Source: Pseudomonadota bacterium
Lineage (GTDB): Bacteria; Pseudomonadota; Gammaproteobacteria; Burkholderiales; Burkholderiaceae_B
Direction: 5' to 3'
NCBI GenBank assembly: GCA_023387815.1
Contig: JAEWHK010000024.1
Span: 1-55,547, forward strand
DNA: 55,547 nt
The notes under the pieces were generated by a model. That model was not told where the DNA came from. It did not search any database and saw only the letters and a list, made by a program, of their open reading frames with translations. Positions 42,437 to 51,422 of this stretch are shown in pieces. The first letter of the stretch is position 1. Each line of letters starts with the position of its first letter. The position numbers and the translations under genes were made by a program.

Positions 42437-43534
42437 CTATAGCGTTGCGGGCATGGGCATGTCATATCTGCCCGCGGCGTCCTGCAGCAGCGGAGGAATG
42501 CTTGCATGCAGCACCACGCCCTCTTTCATTTGTTGTTCGTACATCGCCAGGCCACGGTCACCCGGCATGCGCACAGCGCCAGACCCTTCGCGCGGCGGAT
42601 TATTGCGACACGCATCGGCAATCCAGTCCATCTGACGACGGAAATTGTCCTGACCACCAAAGGCAGAGGGATCATAAAGACTGATGAACACGGTAGCGCC
42701 CCAGCCTTTGACCTGATCCGCCCGTCCGTGGCCCGCAAGCCCACCAGTCAGCGCCTCGATCAGCAGAGCCAGGCCAAAGCCCTTGTGCCCAACAGACAGG
42801 CCACCCAGCGGCAGAATCGTGCCTGGCGGGTCCTGATTGAGCACTGCCGGATCTCTTGTGGGCTTGCCTTTGCTGTCAATCAGCCATTCTTCATCGAACT
42901 GTTTGCCTTCTTTGGCCAGTCGTCCGCTCATGCCATTTGTGGTAATCGAGGCTGAAATATCCACCAGCACAGGTGACGCCGCTGGTATGCCAATTGCAAT
43001 CGGATTTGGTGTGAAGACCGCCTTGGTGCCGCCAAATGGCGCGACACTCTGGCCCGATGGATCCGAACAACTGAGCACAATCATCATATTCTCGCGTACT
43101 GCGCGCAGCAGATAGCTGGCCAGGCAGGCGATATGGTGACTCTGGCGTATCACAGCAGTGGCGGTGCCATACTCACGTGCACGCGGCAGCAGCATGTCGA
43201 TTGCCTGATTCACCAGCCATGGGCCCGGCAACTTGTGACCATCGATCAGCAGCGCCGCGCCTTTGTCCGAGAGAACGTCAACCTCACCTTTTGTGGTCAT
43301 GCCGCCCTGTTCAATCTGCTGCAGGTAGGGATTGAGCAATGCCAGACCATGGGTGGTATGACCCAGCAGATCACCGTCGACCAGCACCTCGGCCACGTTT
43401 GTGGCAATGCGCTCGTCCATGCCCGCCTTCACCAGCAATGAGCAGGCAAACTCGCGCAGCGTCTGTGCGTCATAGCGCGCTTCGTTTCGACCTGAAGCAT
43501 TCTGTGGATCGTTGGTACTGACTGTCTGACTCAT
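42437..43534 (-). CDS. Malate/L-lactate dehydrogenase family (Ldh_2) oxidoreductase (second copy)
   Basis: NAD(P)-dependent hydroxy- or imino-acid oxidoreductase of 365 residues. The catalytic His is in RQSHHIACLASY, and GHKGFGLALLIEALTGGL and GGTKAVFTPNPIAIGIP are family blocks. Relatives include malate, ureidoglycolate and 2,3-diketogulonate dehydrogenases and piperideine-carboxylate reductases. The start overlaps the tctA stop by four bases, so it is tied to uptake by the third TTT system. It differs strongly from the copy at 33290-34297. Confidence 0.85.
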   Translation of the reverse strand: MSQTVSTNDPQNASGRNEARYDAQTLREFACSLLVKAGMDERIATNVAEVLVDGDLLGHTTHGLALLNPYLQQIEQGGMTTKGEVDVLSDKGAALLIDGHKLPGPWLVNQAIDMLLPRAREYGTATAVIRQSHHIACLASYLLRAVRENMMIVLSCSDPSGQSVAPFGGTKAVFTPNPIAIGIPAASPVLVDISASITTNGMSGRLAKEGKQFDEEWLIDSKGKPTRDPAVLNQDPPGTILPLGGLSVGHKGFGLALLIEALTGGLAGHGRADQVKGWGATVFISLYDPSAFGGQDNFRRQMDWIADACRNNPPREGSGAVRMPGDRGLAMYEQQMKEGVVLHASIPPLLQDAAGRYDMPMPATL

Positions 43535-45084
43535 GTTGTGATTCCTGGTTTATTGACAACGCTCTCATCCTCTTCTGAAGACGGCGGCGGAGAGGGTGGC
43601 TTCGACTTACCCATTACCATTTTGATAAGCGGGATCATCCAGATCAGAATGGCAACCACGCCCAGAATCGCGGCAATGGGGCGACTGAAGAACATCGTGA
43701 AATCGCCATCGGCCTTGATCATGGATGATATGAAGTTCTCTTCCAGCATGCCGCCCAGCACCACACCCAGCACAGCGGGCGCTATCGGAAACTCATTCTC
43801 TTCCATCAAATAGGCCAGCAGGCCCATTACCATCATGATGATCACATCGAACGGGCTATTGTTAATCGCAAACGTTCCGACAATACTGAAGAGCAGAATG
43901 ATCGGCATCAGCATGGATCGCGGCACACGCAGAACATTGCGTGCAATTTTCACCAGCGCGTATCCCAATGGCAGCATCATGATATTGGCGATAATGAACA
44001 CAAGGAAAATCGAATACATTTCAACTGCATTATTCGTAAAGATCATGGGCCCGGGCGTGAGATTTTTCATGTACAGCACGCCAACCACGATAGCGGTAAT
44101 GGAATCGCCGGGAATACCAAACACCAGCGCCGGGATCCACGCGCCGGCCAGCGCCGAGTTATTGGATGCGCCCGCTTCCACAATACCTTCCACATGACCC
44201 GTACCGAATTTCTCAGGCTCTTTGGAAAATTTCTTGCTCATGCCGTAAGACATCCAGGCAGCAATATCAGCGCCGGCGCCAGGCAGCGCGCCCACGATGG
44301 TGCCCAGGACACTGCCGCGCAGAATAGAGGTCGGATATTTTTTGGTCAGCTTCCACATGCCGGTGAAAATATTGCCGATCTGCGCCTTGACTTCGCCCAG
44401 TCTGTCCTGCGAATCCACGGCATAACGCAGCACTTCGGCGATGGCGAACATGCCAACCATCATGGGCAGCAACGTCACGCCATTCATGAGGTCTTCATTG
44501 CCGAAAGTGAAACGCGGATAAGCAGCGGGATTGTTCATGCCCACGCAGGCCAGCAGCAGGCCGATAAGCAAAGAGACGAACCCTTTGAGCTGACTGGCCG
44601 GCGTAATCACAATCGCGCATGACAGACCCAGTACCACCAGCCAGAAAAATTCATAGGAAGAAAAATTCAGCGCGAAATTGGCAAGCATGGGTGCGCAGGT
44701 GATCAGCACAATCGTGCCAAACAGGCCACCCACAAATGAAAATACGATACTGGCGCCCAGTGCCTGGTCAGCCAGCCCCTTTCGGGTCATGTTATAGGCT
44801 TCGTCCGTGTAGGCCGCCGAAGAAGGCGTTCCCGGAATCCGCAGCAGGCAGCCCGGCACATCGCCCGATGTAATTGCCATGGCGGTGGAGGTGACCATCA
44901 TGGCGATAGCGGGTACCGGATCCATGAAGAAAGTGACCGGCACCAGCAAGGCCACCGCCATGGTTGCGCTCAGGCCCGGAATGGCGCCGACAAACAGCCC
45001 GAAAATGGCGGCAACAAGAATGACACCAAGGACGAATGGGTCGGTGACCTGGGCCAGTGCAGCAGAAAAATTGCTCATGAACAT
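43531..45084 (-). CDS. TTT transporter large permease TctA
   Basis: Large permease of the third TTT system, 517 residues. The loops GLFVGAIPGLSATMAVALL (near the start) and GTIVGALPGAGADIAAWMSYG are typical. A Pro/Ser/Glu-rich C-terminal tail (KPPSPPPSSEEDE) is extra compared with the other two TctA proteins here. The ATG at 45084 is chosen; a TTG at 45108 is also in frame but overlaps tctB. Confidence 0.9.
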   Translation of the reverse strand: MFMSNFSAALAQVTDPFVLGVILVAAIFGLFVGAIPGLSATMAVALLVPVTFFMDPVPAIAMMVTSTAMAITSGDVPGCLLRIPGTPSSAAYTDEAYNMTRKGLADQALGASIVFSFVGGLFGTIVLITCAPMLANFALNFSSYEFFWLVVLGLSCAIVITPASQLKGFVSLLIGLLLACVGMNNPAAYPRFTFGNEDLMNGVTLLPMMVGMFAIAEVLRYAVDSQDRLGEVKAQIGNIFTGMWKLTKKYPTSILRGSVLGTIVGALPGAGADIAAWMSYGMSKKFSKEPEKFGTGHVEGIVEAGASNNSALAGAWIPALVFGIPGDSITAIVVGVLYMKNLTPGPMIFTNNAVEMYSIFLVFIIANIMMLPLGYALVKIARNVLRVPRSMLMPIILLFSIVGTFAINNSPFDVIIMMVMGLLAYLMEENEFPIAPAVLGVVLGGMLEENFISSMIKADGDFTMFFSRPIAAILGVVAILIWMIPLIKMVMGKSKPPSPPPSSEEDESVVNKPGITT

Positions 45085-45088
45085 AGGA

Positions 45089-45556
45089 TCACCATGCGAA
45101 GGATTCAAGCAGACCCCAGGGCAGCGGGACTTCCAGAATGTTGTAGAAAGAGAAGTGAATCACCGCCACGCTGATCACGGTGAGCACAATGCTCTTGAGC
45201 GGAGTCACACCAAACACCAGGAAGGTGATCATCAGAATAATGCCAGATGAAATAAAGAAGCCCAGATATTCAGCAGTCAGAAAATAGAAGATTAGCGTGG
45301 CCGGAATCATGCAGAAGCGCAGAAAGGTCACACTGTTGATGCCGGGCCAGGCGACCCAGATCTTTTTTCCCTGAGCGTGTCTGCCCTGCACAATCAGGCA
45401 TATCGCACAAATGAACAGGCCAATGGCAATCAGGCGTGGGAACAGCCCCGAACCAAACTCCTGCCCGGGCGTGGGTGGAAACGACAGTGCCATCACAAAG
45501 ATGATAATGGCGAAGATGCCGATGATGATGCCGGAAAGCGTATCACTGAGCTTCAT
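45089..45556 (-). CDS. TTT transporter small membrane subunit TctB
   Basis: Small membrane subunit, 155 residues. Hydrophobic segments lie near 8-25, 42-58, 78-95 and 102-130, with GSGLFPRLIAIGLFI as the family block. It is separated from tctA by four bases, and from the receptor gene by a 98-bp gap that holds two stem-loops. Confidence 0.87.
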   Translation of the reverse strand: MKLSDTLSGIIIGIFAIIIFVMALSFPPTPGQEFGSGLFPRLIAIGLFICAICLIVQGRHAQGKKIWVAWPGINSVTFLRFCMIPATLIFYFLTAEYLGFFISSGIILMITFLVFGVTPLKSIVLTVISVAVIHFSFYNILEVPLPWGLLESFAW

Positions 45557-45582
45557 GGGAATTTTCCAGAGTGTCGGCAGTG

Positions 45583-45639
45583 CAGTCCGGTACGCAAAGC
45601 GGCACCGGACTGACCACGCTTGTTATCCGTTTTGATAAC
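45583..45639 (-). promoter_or_regulatory. Two intercistronic stem-loops after the third TTT receptor
   Basis: On the minus strand the first structure pairs GTTATC with GATAAC (45622-45639, 6 bp). The second pairs CAGTCCGGT (45583-45591) with ACCGGACTG (45604-45612), a perfect 9-bp stem. They start 15 nt after the receptor stop and precede tctB. Neither has a T-tract. Confidence 0.6.
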
Positions 45640-45654
45640 CGTCAACCAGCCGGC

Positions 45655-46623
45655 TTACTTGGCCATGCCAATGGCTTTGAGCACTTCACCGAAGTCTGCG
45701 GTGGACTTGGCCATGTATTCGCCATAATCCTTGCTGTTGGCATAGGCAACACCAAAGCCGCGCTTGGACATGAAGTCCTTGAACTCCTTGCTCTCATTGA
45801 CGTTCTTAAGTGCCGTTTCCAGTTTTTTCGTGACATCATCCGGCAAGCCTTTGGGGCCGGCAATGCCGCGCCAGACACCCACAGTCCAGTCGTTGCCTGT
45901 GGTTTCCTTGAGCGTGGGCACATCCGGATACATGGGCGAGCGTTCCTTGGACATGATAGCCAGTGGCTTGGCCTTGCCGGCATCAATCATGGAACGCGCT
46001 TCGGGCAGCGAGGTGGGAACGATGGCAATACCACCTGCCACCAGCTCCAGCATGGCCGGGGCAGAGCCGTTGGAAGGGACAAAGGGAACCGCAGTGGCAG
46101 GCAGACCCGCACTGTTCAACAGACCGGCGATGGCGATATGCCAGATGCCGCCCTGACCTGTGCCCGATGCCTTAAGTTTGCCCGGGTTGGCCTTGATGGC
46201 TTCCATCAGGGATTTCATATCCTTGTATTCGGACGTTGCACTGACAGTGACGCCGGCGGGATCTTCATTCATCAGCGCCAGCGGCGTGTAATCAGAGGGG
46301 CTGATCGTGGTCAGACCCAGATGCTTCATGGTCGCGATTTCCACTGTCAGCATGCCAAGTGTGTAGCCATCAGGCTTGGCTTTGGCAATGGCCATATGTC
46401 CCACAACACCGTTGCCACCTGTACGATTGACAACGTTCACGGGATTATCCAGTTCTTTTTCCAGAAGCGTGGCAATCATACGCGCCGTGGCATCGGTGCC
46501 ACCACCGGCGCCCCATGGAACGATCATGGTGATCGGACGCTCGGGATACGCAGCGTGAGCCATTCCTGCTCCCACTGCAAGCGTTACACCCAGCAAACCT
46601 TTAAGCAAATTGCGTTTATTCAT
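45655..46623 (-). CDS. TTT/Bug periplasmic receptor
   Basis: Periplasmic receptor of the third TTT system, 322 residues from the ATG at 46623, which has GGAGA five bases upstream. Signal peptide MNKRNLLKGLLGVTLAVGAG is cleaved near MAHA. The ligand loop VPWGAGGGTDATAR and IAKAKPDGYTL are present. A longer frame to 46731 has no family similarity. It follows the FAH hydrolase gene, so the ligand is probably an acid of the same pathway. Confidence 0.9.
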   Translation of the reverse strand: MNKRNLLKGLLGVTLAVGAGMAHAAYPERPITMIVPWGAGGGTDATARMIATLLEKELDNPVNVVNRTGGNGVVGHMAIAKAKPDGYTLGMLTVEIATMKHLGLTTISPSDYTPLALMNEDPAGVTVSATSEYKDMKSLMEAIKANPGKLKASGTGQGGIWHIAIAGLLNSAGLPATAVPFVPSNGSAPAMLELVAGGIAIVPTSLPEARSMIDAGKAKPLAIMSKERSPMYPDVPTLKETTGNDWTVGVWRGIAGPKGLPDDVTKKLETALKNVNESKEFKDFMSKRGFGVAYANSKDYGEYMAKSTADFGEVLKAIGMAK

Positions 46624-46795
46624 GTCTGTCTCCGATTGCAGGCAACGCCAGCTGTGCCGGGTTCCTGAACTTTGATGTCGCGCACACCCCATGATGTGGC
46701 GATCTGTTTTGCTTTTGTCATGCAACTGCACTGGGCTGTCTGCCTGCGGTCATCGCCGATGTCATGACTATCGCCGGATGCCTGAGCGGACAGCA

Positions 46796-46820
46796 GGTCT
46801 GAAAACCGGGTCTTCAGACC
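46796..46820. repeat. Inverted repeat between the FAH gene and the receptor gene
   Basis: GGTCTGAA (46796-46803) and TTCAGACC (46813-46820) form a perfect 8-bp inverted repeat with a 9-nt spacer, 40 nt after the FAH stop. The outer GGT...ACC pattern also recalls FadR-type operators. No gene is seen in the 236-bp gap (46624-46859). Confidence 0.45.
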
Positions 46821-46859
46821 GTTGGCGGAGCGCTCCTTGACACTCCGCATGCACAGGAT

Positions 46860-47705
46860 TTACGCCTGTACAACCTTCTGGGTTTGCTCACCCAATCCTT
46901 CAATACCAAGACGCATGGTCTGGCCGGCTTTCAGATAGACCGGCTCGGGTTTGACACCCATGCCCACACCCGGAGGCGTACCGGTAGAGATAACATCTCC
47001 GGGTTGCAGGCTCATGAAATTGCTCAGATAGGAAATGATGGTAGCCACATCAAAAATCATTTTGCCGGTGGTGCCATCCTGATAGCGTTTACCATCCACC
47101 TCCAGCCACAGGTTCAGCGCCTGTGGATCGGGAACCTCGTCGGCGGTGACCAGCCAGGGTCCGATAGGACCAAAGGTATCGCAGCCCTTGCCCTTGTCCC
47201 AGGTGCCGCCACGCTCAATCTGATATTCACGTTCGGATACGTCGTTCACAACGCAATAACCGGCAACGTAGGACAGCGCATCTTCCTTGCTGATGTATCT
47301 GGCTTCTTTGCCAATGACCACGCCCAGTTCCACTTCCCAGTCGGTTTTTTTGGAACCGCGGGGAATGGCCACGTCATCGTTGGGACCCACGACTGCACTG
47401 GTCCATTTATTGAAAACCACCGGCTCGCTCGGCTCAGGCAGACCGGATTCGGCAGCATGATCAGAATAGTTCAGACCAATACAAATGAATTTTCCGATAT
47501 TGCCTACGCAGGCACCGATACGAGGATTGCCGTCAACCAGCGGCAGTGTGGAGATATCCAGTTCACGCAGGCGCGCCAGTCCTTCCGGTGTGATGGTGCT
47601 GCCGTCGATATCGCTGATGACACCGGACAGATCACGAATACGGCCATCGCTGTCAACGACGCCGGGCTTTTCCTGCTTGTTATCCCCATAACGAATGAGT
47701 TTCAT
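46860..47705 (-). CDS. FAH-family hydrolase, 2,4-diketo-3-deoxy-L-fuconate/rhamnonate hydrolase type
   Basis: Metal-dependent C-C hydrolase of 281 residues that splits a 2,4-diketo-3-deoxy sugar acid, giving pyruvate and a hydroxy acid (L-lactate from fuconate or rhamnonate). Metal ligands fit DWEVELGVVIG (Glu-x-Glu) and VVNDVSEREYQ (Asp). Blocks such as GGTWDKGKGCDTFGPIGPWL and QPGDVISTGTPPGVG closely match this group. The start overlaps the regulator stop by four bases (ATGA). The matching upstream dehydrogenase is the SDR at 28343-29089. Confidence 0.87.
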   Translation of the reverse strand: MKLIRYGDNKQEKPGVVDSDGRIRDLSGVISDIDGSTITPEGLARLRELDISTLPLVDGNPRIGACVGNIGKFICIGLNYSDHAAESGLPEPSEPVVFNKWTSAVVGPNDDVAIPRGSKKTDWEVELGVVIGKEARYISKEDALSYVAGYCVVNDVSEREYQIERGGTWDKGKGCDTFGPIGPWLVTADEVPDPQALNLWLEVDGKRYQDGTTGKMIFDVATIISYLSNFMSLQPGDVISTGTPPGVGMGVKPEPVYLKAGQTMRLGIEGLGEQTQKVVQA

Positions 47706-48448
47706 ACTGGCTCCTGTTGGTTTGAGCGTTCCGACGTAGAGGTGCCGGCCTGCTGGTAATTGTTATAGTGCTGCTGCACATGATCCAGATGCAGATACAT
47801 GGCTTCGGCTGCCTTGGCAGGATTGCGTTCTGCCAGCGCCTGTACAATTTTTTCATGGTCGTCGAAGGTAGACTGCAAAATCGACGGTATAACAGTTGTG
47901 ATAGTCCGGCTCTTGCGGCTGAGCAGGCTGATGCTTTGCGCCACGCGCTGCAGATAAACGTTTCCACAGGCATTGATGATGGTCTGATGCAGCTCGATAT
48001 CCAGTCGACGAATGCCTTCGTGATCATTGTTTGTCAGCGCTGCACGCGCCTCATCCACATTAACCCGCAGTCTGGAAATCTCTTCTTCTGTCAGCCGCTC
48101 ACAGGCCAGGCGCGTGATGCCACCCTCGATGATTTTGCGGGCATCGAACAGTTCGTTGATCTGGTCAAAATGCAGATCAATCAGCAGACTTAGCGGCTCG
48201 ATCAGGTCTTCCACGTTCAATGAACTGATGAAATTGCCTTCGCCCTGCTGAATCTTGACCAGCCCGAGCAGCGACAACCCGCGTATGGCCTCGCGCACGG
48301 CGGGTCGCCCGACATCAAACAATACCGCCAGTTCCCGCTCTGGCGGTAACTGCTGACCGGCAACCAGCTGCCCCTTGCGGATCATGTCGATCAAACGCTG
48401 GGCAACCAGTTCCGATACCGAACGGGATTTGATGGCTTCGAACTTCAC
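47702..48448 (-). CDS. GntR-family regulator, FadR subfamily
   Basis: DNA-binding regulator of 248 residues. The N-terminal winged helix (about 1-70, PPERELAVLFDVGRPAVREAIRGL) is followed by an all-helical FCD effector domain. Likely metal-binding residues lie in DIELHQTI, DDHEKIV and YLHLDHVQQH. A GTG at 48448 with GAGA upstream is preferred, as similarity begins at KFEAIKSRSVSELVAQRL. A FadR-type operator lies 74 bp upstream. It likely represses this operon until a sugar-acid intermediate accumulates. Confidence 0.88.
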   Translation of the reverse strand: MKFEAIKSRSVSELVAQRLIDMIRKGQLVAGQQLPPERELAVLFDVGRPAVREAIRGLSLLGLVKIQQGEGNFISSLNVEDLIEPLSLLIDLHFDQINELFDARKIIEGGITRLACERLTEEEISRLRVNVDEARAALTNNDHEGIRRLDIELHQTIINACGNVYLQRVAQSISLLSRKSRTITTVIPSILQSTFDDHEKIVQALAERNPAKAAEAMYLHLDHVQQHYNNYQQAGTSTSERSNQQEPV

Positions 48449-48521
48449 TTGTCTCGCTTTCGTTTTTCTATTATGGTGATGCACGCAGGTGAGCAGACGA
48501 CCGATCACCTTGAGTTTTCAA

Positions 48522-48532
48522 TGGTAAGACCA
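48522..48532. promoter_or_regulatory. FadR-type operator TGGT-N3-ACCA
   Basis: TGGTAAGACCA matches the TGGT-N3-ACCA palindrome bound by FadR-subfamily GntR regulators. It lies in the kdgK-gntR gap, upstream of the regulator gene, consistent with autoregulation. Confidence 0.6.
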
Positions 48533-48561
48533 CTGAATGAAAGCAGCAACTATCGAAAACC

Positions 48562-49506
48562 CTAGGCGCTATTTTCCAGTTCAGCTAGGCGGGCACGGTC
48601 GGGGTAGCCTTCGGTGTCACCGGCCACCTGTACCGCGCAGGCACCAACGATGGTGGCGCGACGCAGACTGGCGCGCCAGTCCAGCCCTTCCAGACGGGCG
48701 CTGATGATGCCGGCGGCAAATCCATCGCCGGCGCCGACGGTATCCACCACGGTTTCTACCGGATAACCGGCAACGGAAAAGGCTTCGCCCTGCGTCTGCA
48801 CATAGGCACCTTTCGGTCCGAGCTTGACGATCACCGCCTGTGCGCCCAGATTGCGATAGAAAGCGGCAATGTCCGCTTCATTATCTGCACCCGTGAGCAG
48901 GCGTCCTTCTTCCATACCAGGCAGCACCCAGTCGGCCAGGCTTGCCAGCTCATTCAGACGGGTGCGCATGATCTCGGTGGAGCCCCACAAGGCCGGGCGC
49001 AGATTGGGATCAAAGGACACCGTGCCTCCATTGCGTCGCATTTGTTTCATGGCAGCCACTGTCAGCGCCAGCGTACCCGCATTCAGTGCCGGGAAGATGC
49101 CGGTCACATGCAGGTGCCGGGCGCCGGACAGCCAGTTTTCATCGATATCGTCAGCCGTCATTGCACTGGCCGCAGACCCCGAGCGATAGTATTCGATAGG
49201 CGGATCGCCCTCAGCGGTTTTGCCCTTGAGCATGAAGCCCGTGCGCTGACGGGCGATCAACTGAACACGGCTGCAGTCTATTCCTTCGTCCTGCATGACA
49301 TTTTTCAGATAGCGACCCATGGTATCGTCGCCAAGGCGGCTTGCCCATCCCACGTTGACGCCCAGCCGGGCCAGGGCAATGCCCACATTGGTTTCCGCAC
49401 CGGCTGTCATTTTATGGAATACGCTGACTGACTCCAGCGGCCCCTCTTCTGCTGCGACCAGCAGCACCATCATTTCGCCAAACAGCGCCACATCAAATGC
49501 CGCCAT
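48562..49506 (-). CDS. kdgK: 2-dehydro-3-deoxygluconokinase (PfkB family)
   Basis: Phosphorylates 2-keto-3-deoxygluconate (or the galacto form) with ATP; 314 residues. The PfkB N-terminal block GAETNVGIALARLGVNVGW and the C-terminal DTVGAGDGFAAGI with the catalytic Asp are intact. The ATG at 49506 with AGGAG upstream is chosen; the longer frame lacks similarity. It stands after dgoA in the dgo operon. With DgoK present as well, the cluster encodes two unrelated kinases for 2-keto-3-deoxy acids. Confidence 0.88.
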   Translation of the reverse strand: MAAFDVALFGEMMVLLVAAEEGPLESVSVFHKMTAGAETNVGIALARLGVNVGWASRLGDDTMGRYLKNVMQDEGIDCSRVQLIARQRTGFMLKGKTAEGDPPIEYYRSGSAASAMTADDIDENWLSGARHLHVTGIFPALNAGTLALTVAAMKQMRRNGGTVSFDPNLRPALWGSTEIMRTRLNELASLADWVLPGMEEGRLLTGADNEADIAAFYRNLGAQAVIVKLGPKGAYVQTQGEAFSVAGYPVETVVDTVGAGDGFAAGIISARLEGLDWRASLRRATIVGACAVQVAGDTEGYPDRARLAELENSA

Positions 49507-49562
49507 AACCCTGTTCTCCTTTTTTACGTTGCGACTCGGTGGTTCGCTTTCCAACATTGCGT

Positions 49563-50192
49563 TTACTGTTCTCGTCCCGTGGCTTTCCATGCCTGTACAA
49601 AGCGTCTGGCGCGCTCCCGCGTGGCGTCTGGCGTCTGCCCTGCGCGGTACAGATCGGAACCGAGTCCGGCCCCCGCGCAGCCGGCCTTAAGATAATCCGC
49701 GAGATTATCGGGATTGATACCACCTACCGCGTATAGCGGAACATCAGGCGGCAGAACGGCCTTGATTGCTTTCACATAATCCGGCCCGAATACGCTGGCG
49801 GGAAACAGCTTGAGCGACTGTGCGCCCGCTTCTAACGCAGCAAAGGCCTCGCTGGCCGTGGCAAAACCCGCGCAGATGTCAAATCCATAGGTTTCGGCCG
49901 CCGCAGTGATCAGCGCCGGATTGGTATTGGGTGTCACCATCAGCCTGGCGCCGGTGGCAGCGAGCTGCGCCAGATGGGTTGTCGTAAGCACAGTTCCCGC
50001 CCCGGTTGTGAGCGAGTCGCCGAAGGTATCACTCACCTGCTTTACGCTGCGCTGCCAGTCAGGAGAGTTGGTGGGAATTTCGACGGCATCAAAGCCTTCT
50101 TCATGCAATGCACGAACGTGATCCAGTACGTCATCGGGCGTGACGCCGCGCAGAATGGCGATCAGCGGTAGCTCAGGTTTCCAATGATTCAT
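49563..50192 (-). CDS. dgoA: 2-dehydro-3-deoxy-6-phosphogalactonate aldolase
   Basis: Class I aldolase that cleaves KDPGal to pyruvate and glyceraldehyde 3-phosphate; 209 residues. The Schiff-base Lys is K128 (AQSLKLFPAS), the acid/base Glu is E39 (DAVEIPTNSP), and R15 is in AILRG. It follows E. coli DgoA closely along its length, including GCAGAGLGSDLYRAGQ. It overlaps dgoK by 20 bp, which couples their translation. Confidence 0.92.
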   Translation of the reverse strand: MNHWKPELPLIAILRGVTPDDVLDHVRALHEEGFDAVEIPTNSPDWQRSVKQVSDTFGDSLTTGAGTVLTTTHLAQLAATGARLMVTPNTNPALITAAAETYGFDICAGFATASEAFAALEAGAQSLKLFPASVFGPDYVKAIKAVLPPDVPLYAVGGINPDNLADYLKAGCAGAGLGSDLYRAGQTPDATRERARRFVQAWKATGREQ

Positions 50193-51078
50193 GTATTTTC
50201 CTTATTCCATCAAGCGTGGCGCGGTCTGCGTCACAGATGACAAATGTCAAGTCTGCCAGGCGCAGGGCCTGCGCGTAGCGATCCGCCAGCATGCCGCTGC
50301 CCACCAGGGTAAGCTGCGTTGCCTGGGTGATCGCAAACTGTTTACGCATGTCCCGCAATTCCGAACCGATGAGCAGTCCGGACAGATAATCGCTGACCTC
50401 TTCCGCAGGCGTATGTTTGAGTATATGGCGTGCTCGCACCGTGAAAAGTTCGGTCATGGTGTCGCTTGCCGCCAGACCCGCCCTTACGCCGTCTTCAAAG
50501 GCTTTGGGGTGAGCGACAGCATCTGGTATCCCGCGACCCAGCAGGGAGTGATGACGCAGTACGTCGAACAATTCGCCTGTCATCACAGTAGTGAAGCGCA
50601 GAATAATGCCGTTTTCTACCTGCGCCCATTTGCTATGGGTGCCAGGCAGCACAAACAGTCCTGATGGATTGTCGGCGAGGGCGCCCAGCAACTGGGTCTC
50701 TTCACCACGCATGACATCGGCGCCCTGCGGACCAGGTACGCAGATCCCGGGAATGATGCCTGCCTGCGCAGACCATCCAGGGTCCACTGGTGTCATACGG
50801 GTTCCCAGCTCATCAAGGGCAACCGGACAGTGCAGATAGGCGGCCTCTTTCCAGCCGACATTGCTGCCGGCCATTCCGGCGATATAAATGCGCGAGATAT
50901 CGGCAGGCGACAGTGCCATTTGCTGCATCAGACCCTGCAGGACCTGCGGAAAAGACTTGTCCTGCATGCGTGTGATGCCAAAAGGTGAAGAGGCCTGCCT
51001 GACTGCACGACCCTCTTCGACCAGCCAGAGTCGCAGATTGGTAGACCCCCAGTCGGCGGCCAGATATTGCGAACCCAT
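50173..51078 (-). CDS. dgoK: 2-dehydro-3-deoxygalactonokinase
   Basis: Phosphorylates 2-keto-3-deoxygalactonate; 301 residues, usual for DgoK. The ATP-binding start LAADWGSTNLRLWLV (ASKHA fold) and the block FVLPGTHSKWAQVENG are typical. It is the first gene of dgoK-dgoA-kdgK, with a 344-bp upstream gap that holds the presumed promoter. This places D-galactonate, or another acid giving the same intermediate, among the likely substrates of the cluster. Confidence 0.9.
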   Translation of the reverse strand: MGSQYLAADWGSTNLRLWLVEEGRAVRQASSPFGITRMQDKSFPQVLQGLMQQMALSPADISRIYIAGMAGSNVGWKEAAYLHCPVALDELGTRMTPVDPGWSAQAGIIPGICVPGPQGADVMRGEETQLLGALADNPSGLFVLPGTHSKWAQVENGIILRFTTVMTGELFDVLRHHSLLGRGIPDAVAHPKAFEDGVRAGLAASDTMTELFTVRARHILKHTPAEEVSDYLSGLLIGSELRDMRKQFAITQATQLTLVGSGMLADRYAQALRLADLTFVICDADRATLDGIRKIHESLET

Positions 51079-51422
51079 TTGCAGCCTTGCTCCTCTTCTG
51101 AATTTGATTCTTTACCTGATTCTGCATGGATCTGTTATCGATCCTGTTTTGCTTACGCTATTTTGCGCGCAGCGTTTTGCACATCGTGTCGCGAATTTCC
51201 CGTATCGGTTTCCGCTTCGGTCAGCACGCTCGCGTTTTGCGACTTTATCACGTATCCGATATGAAATTTTGGTACGACCCGCTTTCTGCATGCAGATCAC
51301 AGGTGAAATATGAGTGGATTATCGCGGTTGCGGATACGCCAGGCAATATCGAACACATGTAGCGGGTAGCCAGGCACAGCCAATGCACACACACTGCGCT
51401 GTGCCTGCCATGCCGCCCGCAA
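51079..51422. promoter_or_regulatory. Promoter region of the dgo operon, with a possible FadR-type half-perfect site
   Basis: No gene is seen in this 344-bp gap. TGGTACGACCC (51270-51280) matches the FadR-type pattern except for its last base. A 9-bp inverted repeat, CAGGCACAG (51371-51379) with CTGTGCCTG (51399-51407), lies 16 bp beyond the stop of the upstream oxidase gene and may mark its mRNA end, though it lacks a T-tract. Confidence 0.4.

Noticed and set aside
51371..51407. Terminator after the second GlcD-type gene
   Set aside because: The 9-bp hairpin is real but has a 19-nt loop and no T-tract on the minus strand, so I list it only as a structure inside the intergenic region.
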